Source of the DNA: Patescibacteria group bacterium
GTDB taxonomy: Bacteria > Patescibacteriota > JABMPQ01 > JAHIRA01
Direction: 5' to 3'
NCBI GenBank assembly: GCA_018818205.1
Contig: JAHISJ010000016.1
Location: 1 to 45,574, forward strand
Length of the DNA stretch: 45,574 nucleotides
Both the position numbers and the translations under genes were made by a program. The notes under the pieces are model-generated. The model had not been told where the DNA came from and made no database searches. It was given only the letters and a program-made list of their open reading frames with translations. Positions 42,653 through 45,574 of the stretch are shown piece after piece (position 1 is the first letter of the stretch; every line of letters begins with the position of its first letter).

Positions 42653-42675
42653 GGAAGAGGATTAAGAGAAAGGGT

Positions 42676-42700
42676 AAACCGTCTTCTAGACGGTTTTTTT
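42676..42700 (+). terminator. terminator before the nucleotide-gene cluster
   Basis: AAACCGTCT and AGACGGTTT pair around TCT and end in TTTTTTT. Confidence 0.9.
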
Positions 42701-42713
42701 GTAGAATAAATAT

Positions 42714-42743
42714 TTGAAATTCAAATCATTTTTAAGGTATACT
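42714..42743 (+). promoter_or_regulatory. promoter of the nucleotide-gene cluster
   Basis: TTGAAA (42714-42719), 18-nt spacer, TATACT (42738-42743), 27 nt before the first ATG of a five-gene run with overlaps or very short gaps. Confidence 0.65.
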
Positions 42744-42770
42744 TAAACAAAGTAATGTAACAGGTGATGT

Positions 42771-43208
42771 ATGAAAATAATGATTATCGGGAGTATGGCA
42801 TTTTCAAAAGAGATGCTTTCTGCAAAAGAGGAGCTTACAGACAAAGGATTTACTGTCTGGATACCGGACGATGCTCAAGTCCATGTAGATAATCCAGACC
42901 TTGCAGATGATTTTAAAGAAAACTTCAAACACGCAACTGAGACAGACATTATGTGGAAGTGTTTTGACAAGGTAGCAAAGAGTGATGCGGTGCTTGCACT
43001 CAATTATCCAAAGAACAATACCGAAGGCTACATTGGAACGTCAACCAGAATGGAAATTGCTCTTGCTTATTATTTTAAAAAGCACCTTTTTTTGCTTAAC
43101 AACTTTCCGTCCGAAGAAGAGTGCAGATGGGCACATGAAATTAAAATAATGAACCCAACAGTTCTTGATGGTTCTTTCGAGAAACTTGTATCACTATTAA
43201 ACTCATGA
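42771..43208 (+). CDS. nucleoside 2-deoxyribosyltransferase-like protein
   Basis: A 145-residue Rossmann-like protein. MIIGSMAFSKEMLSAKEELTDKGFTVWIP at the start and KSDAVLALNYPKNNTEGYIGTSTRMEIALAYYFKK in the middle match the nucleoside 2-deoxyribosyltransferase-like fold (DUF4406-type), where the xxGxxxxxE segment contributes the catalytic Glu. It would cleave or exchange nucleobases; the exact substrate is unknown. It overlaps the next gene by 4 nt (ATGA), so translation is coupled. Confidence 0.65.
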   Translation: MKIMIIGSMAFSKEMLSAKEELTDKGFTVWIPDDAQVHVDNPDLADDFKENFKHATETDIMWKCFDKVAKSDAVLALNYPKNNTEGYIGTSTRMEIALAYYFKKHLFLLNNFPSEEECRWAHEIKIMNPTVLDGSFEKLVSLLNS

Positions 43209-43861
43209 CTAAGGATAAGCAGCTTAAAAAAACACAGGAGTATGTAAGAAAGACCATGCACGGATGTGCGTCGTGTCACGACTTTTGGCATGTTTACCGA
43301 GTTCGTAAGATCGCGCTAAACATAGGAAAAGAAGAAGAAGCTGATTTGTATAGTGTAGAACTTGCAGCGCTTCTTCACGACATTGCGGATCACAAGTTTT
43401 ATAATGGTGATATGAGCGTAGGCCCTAAAAAGGCACGTGCGTTTCTAGAGAGTATAGATGTGGATGAGAAGGATGTTGATCATATGTGTGACATAATTGC
43501 TGGTCTTTCGTTTAAGGGTTCAGGGACTGAGTCTCCCATGAAAACGCTTGAAGGAAAGGTAGTACAAGATGCAGACAGACTTGATGCAATTGGAGCAACC
43601 GGTATCGCACGGACGTTTGCGTATGGAGGCTATAAAGGGAGAGAGATATATAATCCGAACACTAAGCCAGAAATGCATACTAATTTTGAGGAGTATAGCA
43701 AATCAGAAGGCTCAACCATAAATCACTTTCATGAGAAACTTCTCTTGCTAAAGGATAGAATGAATACTAATACAGGGAAAGAAATGGCAGAGAAGAGGCA
43801 TGCATTTTTGGAGGAGTATCTACATCAGTTTTACTTAGAGCAAAAGGAAAACGAGTTATAA
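43205..43861 (+). CDS. HD-domain phosphohydrolase (YedJ/YpgQ-like)
   Basis: A 218-residue metal-dependent phosphohydrolase. The HD signature is complete: H in CHDFWHVYRVRKIA, HD in ALLHDIADHKF and the distal D in VVQDADRLDAIGATGIARTF, which with the surrounding GGYKGREIY is typical of the YedJ/YpgQ family. Characterised relatives hydrolyse nucleoside triphosphates or dNTPs to monophosphates. The 4-nt overlap with the upstream gene and 9-nt gap to the downstream one place it in the nucleotide cluster. Confidence 0.85.
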   Translation: MTKDKQLKKTQEYVRKTMHGCASCHDFWHVYRVRKIALNIGKEEEADLYSVELAALLHDIADHKFYNGDMSVGPKKARAFLESIDVDEKDVDHMCDIIAGLSFKGSGTESPMKTLEGKVVQDADRLDAIGATGIARTFAYGGYKGREIYNPNTKPEMHTNFEEYSKSEGSTINHFHEKLLLLKDRMNTNTGKEMAEKRHAFLEEYLHQFYLEQKENEL

Positions 43862-43870
43862 TATACCACT

Positions 43871-44224
43871 ATGGGAATCGTTGTAGAATTTAATCCAGAC
43901 TTAGCCCTACGAAATATAACTGAATGCAAAGAGGGTAGAAGAAGAAAGGAAGAATGTATTCCAGAAAATCTAGAAAAAGGGTATACGTATTCCTTTCTAA
44001 AGAAAGATCAACGGAACTACTGGCTTTTTGGCGAGATTCCGCTTATTGAAACTAAGGGAAACCAAATACTTTCTAGGCCAAAAGCAAACATTCAAATTCT
44101 AGAAGCAACACATTTTGTAGAAAATGGTGAGATGTACACAAGAGGGACGTACACAGTAATAGAGGTGTTTAATGATGATGAAATCCACTTTGAATGTTTT
44201 GACAAAATAGGGGTACGAGATTAA
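43871..44224 (+). CDS. hypothetical protein in the nucleotide cluster
   Basis: A 117-residue soluble, mostly beta protein (strands in YTYSFLKKDQRNYWLFGEIPLIET and MYTRGTYTVIEVFN). There is no export signal or recognised family. Gap of 9 nt upstream and 10 nt downstream show it is co-transcribed with the HD and Nudix genes, and a nucleotide-related role is inferred only from that. Confidence 0.6.
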   Translation: MGIVVEFNPDLALRNITECKEGRRRKEECIPENLEKGYTYSFLKKDQRNYWLFGEIPLIETKGNQILSRPKANIQILEATHFVENGEMYTRGTYTVIEVFNDDEIHFECFDKIGVRD

Positions 44225-44234
44225 CAAAAAGATA

Positions 44235-44630
44235 ATGATAAAAACAGTATCAGTGGTGGTGGAAAATGAAGTGGGAAAAATCCTCGCGCTTAAACGGAGT
44301 GCTCACAAAAAATGGTACCCGGGAAGATGGGACATCATCTCTGGGAAAATAGTAGATAATGAGAGTCCTTCAGAGTGTTTTTTCCGTGAGATTAAAGAGG
44401 AAATAGGGGGAACTGAGTTTATATCTGTCAGTGAGAAAGAGCCATATGTGTACCAAGAGGGTAGACATATATGGCACGTATATCCATTTTTAGCTGTAGT
44501 AAAAAACAATACTACCTTTGTACTCAATAAAGAGCATAGTGAATATCAGTGGGTGACTGTCCAAGAGTTGCTACAAAGAGAGTGTGCAAGTCCACTTACC
44601 TATGAACTGAACAAAATATATGTTCAATAA
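44235..44630 (+). CDS. Nudix hydrolase
   Basis: A 131-residue pyrophosphohydrolase with an intact Nudix box, GKIVDNESPSECFFREIKEEIGG (about residues 37-59), fitting GX5EX7REUXEEXG. Upstream KILALKRSAHKKWYPGRWDIISG is typical of MutT/isopentenyl-diphosphate-isomerase-like members. It likely removes damaged or surplus nucleoside polyphosphates. Its 3' end overlaps the next gene by 11 nt. Confidence 0.9.
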   Translation: MIKTVSVVVENEVGKILALKRSAHKKWYPGRWDIISGKIVDNESPSECFFREIKEEIGGTEFISVSEKEPYVYQEGRHIWHVYPFLAVVKNNTTFVLNKEHSEYQWVTVQELLQRECASPLTYELNKIYVQ

Positions 44631-45249
44631 AAAAAATAGCGTTTCATCCTTATTTGACTTTCTTGCTCAAGTAGAAAAGTTAAAAAGTACACTCAGGTAT
44701 TCTAAGACTACTTCTGGCAGAAAGGAGTCTACAGCAGAACATTCATGGCGTCTTGCCCTTATGACTTTTATGATAGCTGAAGAAAAGGAACTTGCTATTG
44801 ATGTACTCCATGCAGTGAAGATTGTATTGGTGCACGATATTGCAGAGGCAGTTATCGGAGACATGGATGCAATCAAGATTGCTGAAGGGAAGATATCTAA
44901 GAAAGAAAAAGAAAAGCAGGAAAAAGAGGCTATGATAGCACTTACGCGCATACTACCAAAAACTCAAAGGGAAGAAGTGTATACTCTTTGGGAAGAGTAT
45001 GAAAACGCACTCACCGATGAAGCAAAGTACGTTAAAGCACTCGACAAAATTGAAACACTTACGCAGTTAGTTGAATCAGGGTATAAGACGTATGACAAGC
45101 CTGAATTTATAGCAAACTATGCTGACAAAGCGGTGAGTGCATACCCCGCTCTTACTGATTTATTGCGGGAGATTAAGGTAAGACTTAAAGAGGAATTTAT
45201 ACAAGGTGATATAGAATGGAAACAAGAGTACGGTAAGATAAAGAGGTAA
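44620..45249 (+). CDS. HD-domain 5'-deoxynucleotidase-like protein (YfbR-like)
   Basis: A 209-residue HD hydrolase. The order RKESTAEHSWRLALMTFMIA (first His), VLVHDIAEAVIGD (HD and following Asp) and KALDKIETLTQLVESG (distal Asp) is that of YfbR/HDDC2 enzymes, which dephosphorylate deoxynucleoside monophosphates. Together with the upstream YpgQ-like, Nudix and deoxyribosyltransferase-like genes this could take dNTPs down to nucleosides or bases. Length is normal; the ATG lies inside the end of the Nudix gene. Confidence 0.85.
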   Translation: MFNKKNSVSSLFDFLAQVEKLKSTLRYSKTTSGRKESTAEHSWRLALMTFMIAEEKELAIDVLHAVKIVLVHDIAEAVIGDMDAIKIAEGKISKKEKEKQEKEAMIALTRILPKTQREEVYTLWEEYENALTDEAKYVKALDKIETLTQLVESGYKTYDKPEFIANYADKAVSAYPALTDLLREIKVRLKEEFIQGDIEWKQEYGKIKR

Positions 45250-45305
45250 AGGTGATTAGAAAAATAGCTAATGCTCTACCCATTTTGTGTAAGAAAAAAA
45301 ATGGG

Positions 45306-45357
45306 TGTCAAACCAATTTAGAAATGTCCTACTTTCTCCAAAATAGAAATGTCCTAC
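45306..45357. repeat. insertion-sequence end with two transposase-binding-like repeats
   Basis: TGTCA at 45306 begins a region with two direct copies of AGAAATGTCCTAC (45320-45332 and 45345-45357), 25 nt apart. They lie just beyond the 3' end of the transposase gene, so this is probably the terminal repeat of the element. A hairpin ACCCATTTT/AAAATGGGT (45278-45306) abuts it; otherwise 45250-45305 is empty. Confidence 0.65.
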
Positions 45358-45381
45358 CCGGAAATTAATTAAGTACTGTTT

Positions 45382-45574
45382 TTAGACTTTCTTCTTCGCT
45401 TTGTGAACATGTAGTGTTGCTTTCCTCCAGGGGTGATTTATGGGAGGTTTCCACGTCGTCTTAGTTCGTGTGAGCGCGGTGACTTCTTTAAGATGTACTT
45501 TCTTTGGACGACCGGGAAGTGTGGTAAATATGAGATTCTTTCCTCTGAGAGAAATGGATACGTGACCGTTTGGT
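45382..45574 (-). CDS. transposase C terminus (integrase-core type), cut by window edge
   Basis: Reading the minus strand in from the edge gives 63 residues ending at a TAA at 45382-45384. Segments LPGRPKKVHLKEVTALTR and WKPPINHPWRKA resemble the C-terminal tails of DDE transposases of the IS481-like group. The rest lies outside the window. It indicates an insertion sequence starting at about 45306. Family assignment within the DDE group is tentative. Confidence 0.6.
   Translation of the reverse strand, partial: PNGHVSISLRGKNLIFTTLPGRPKKVHLKEVTALTRTKTTWKPPINHPWRKATLHVHKAKKKV

Overview
This 45.6 kb window is a dense, AT-rich bacterial chromosome segment read with the standard code: TGA ends many genes, so it is not a TGA-recoding Gracilibacteria-type genome. 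The mix of small HD, Nudix and DUF4870 proteins, a DtxR-feoA-feoB operon, CIRCE-controlled groES-groEL and many lineage-specific secreted or membrane proteins suggests a Candidate Phyla Radiation (Patescibacteria) bacterium. That placement is an inference; no rRNA or ribosomal protein is present to prove it.

Layout. 1-5.4 kb: a membrane Ser/Thr kinase and a 919-residue secreted multidomain protein. 5.5-8.2 kb: an iron-uptake operon with an 18-bp palindromic operator on its promoter. 8.3-10.5 kb: groES-groEL with CIRCE. 10.5-13.4 kb: a cysteine-synthase-like gene lacking the PLP lysine, divergent from a Cys-rich lipoprotein, then a DUF4870-like gene. 13.4-17.9 kb: pyruvate kinase and PEP synthase followed by a second DUF4870-like paralogue. 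17.9-19.9 kb: a sulfotransferase-like gene, a zone of structured repeats, tRNA-Ser(GGA) and an MGMT-family gene.

20.0-27.6 kb is the most unusual part. A XerC/D-like tyrosine recombinase, broken by a one-base frameshift just before its catalytic tyrosine, lies divergent to an integron-like cassette array. At least five good and several decayed attC-like sites separate small unrelated genes: MBL hydrolase, GNAT, HIT, nucleotidyltransferase, small membrane proteins, Nudix and a possible SAM-hydroxide-adenosyltransferase relative. The last of these sits behind a promoter, a Met-rich leader peptide and competing antiterminator/terminator hairpins. The recombinase lacks the extra segment of canonical IntI proteins, so this is either a cassette array without its own IntI or one served by an unusual recombinase.

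27.6-33.4 kb is an operon of three paralogous GadC-like amino acid permeases plus an Fn3-discoidin-glutamine amidotransferase fusion. 33.5-36 kb holds two small membrane proteins and class II fructose-bisphosphate aldolase. 36-41.8 kb looks like a membrane-lipid or envelope cluster: CrtC/AttH-like protein, cyclopropane fatty acid synthase, lipoprotein, terpene-cyclase-like repeat protein and a sugar-epimerase-like reductase. 42.7-45.2 kb is a tight run of nucleotide-handling genes (deoxyribosyltransferase-like, two HD phosphohydrolases, Nudix). The right edge cuts an insertion sequence on the minus strand.

Central carbon flow is represented by fba, pyk and ppsA, which would allow lower glycolysis and PEP regeneration. 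The cassette array and permease operon look like acquired accessory material placed between the tRNA-Ser/MGMT region and the more conserved genes to the right.
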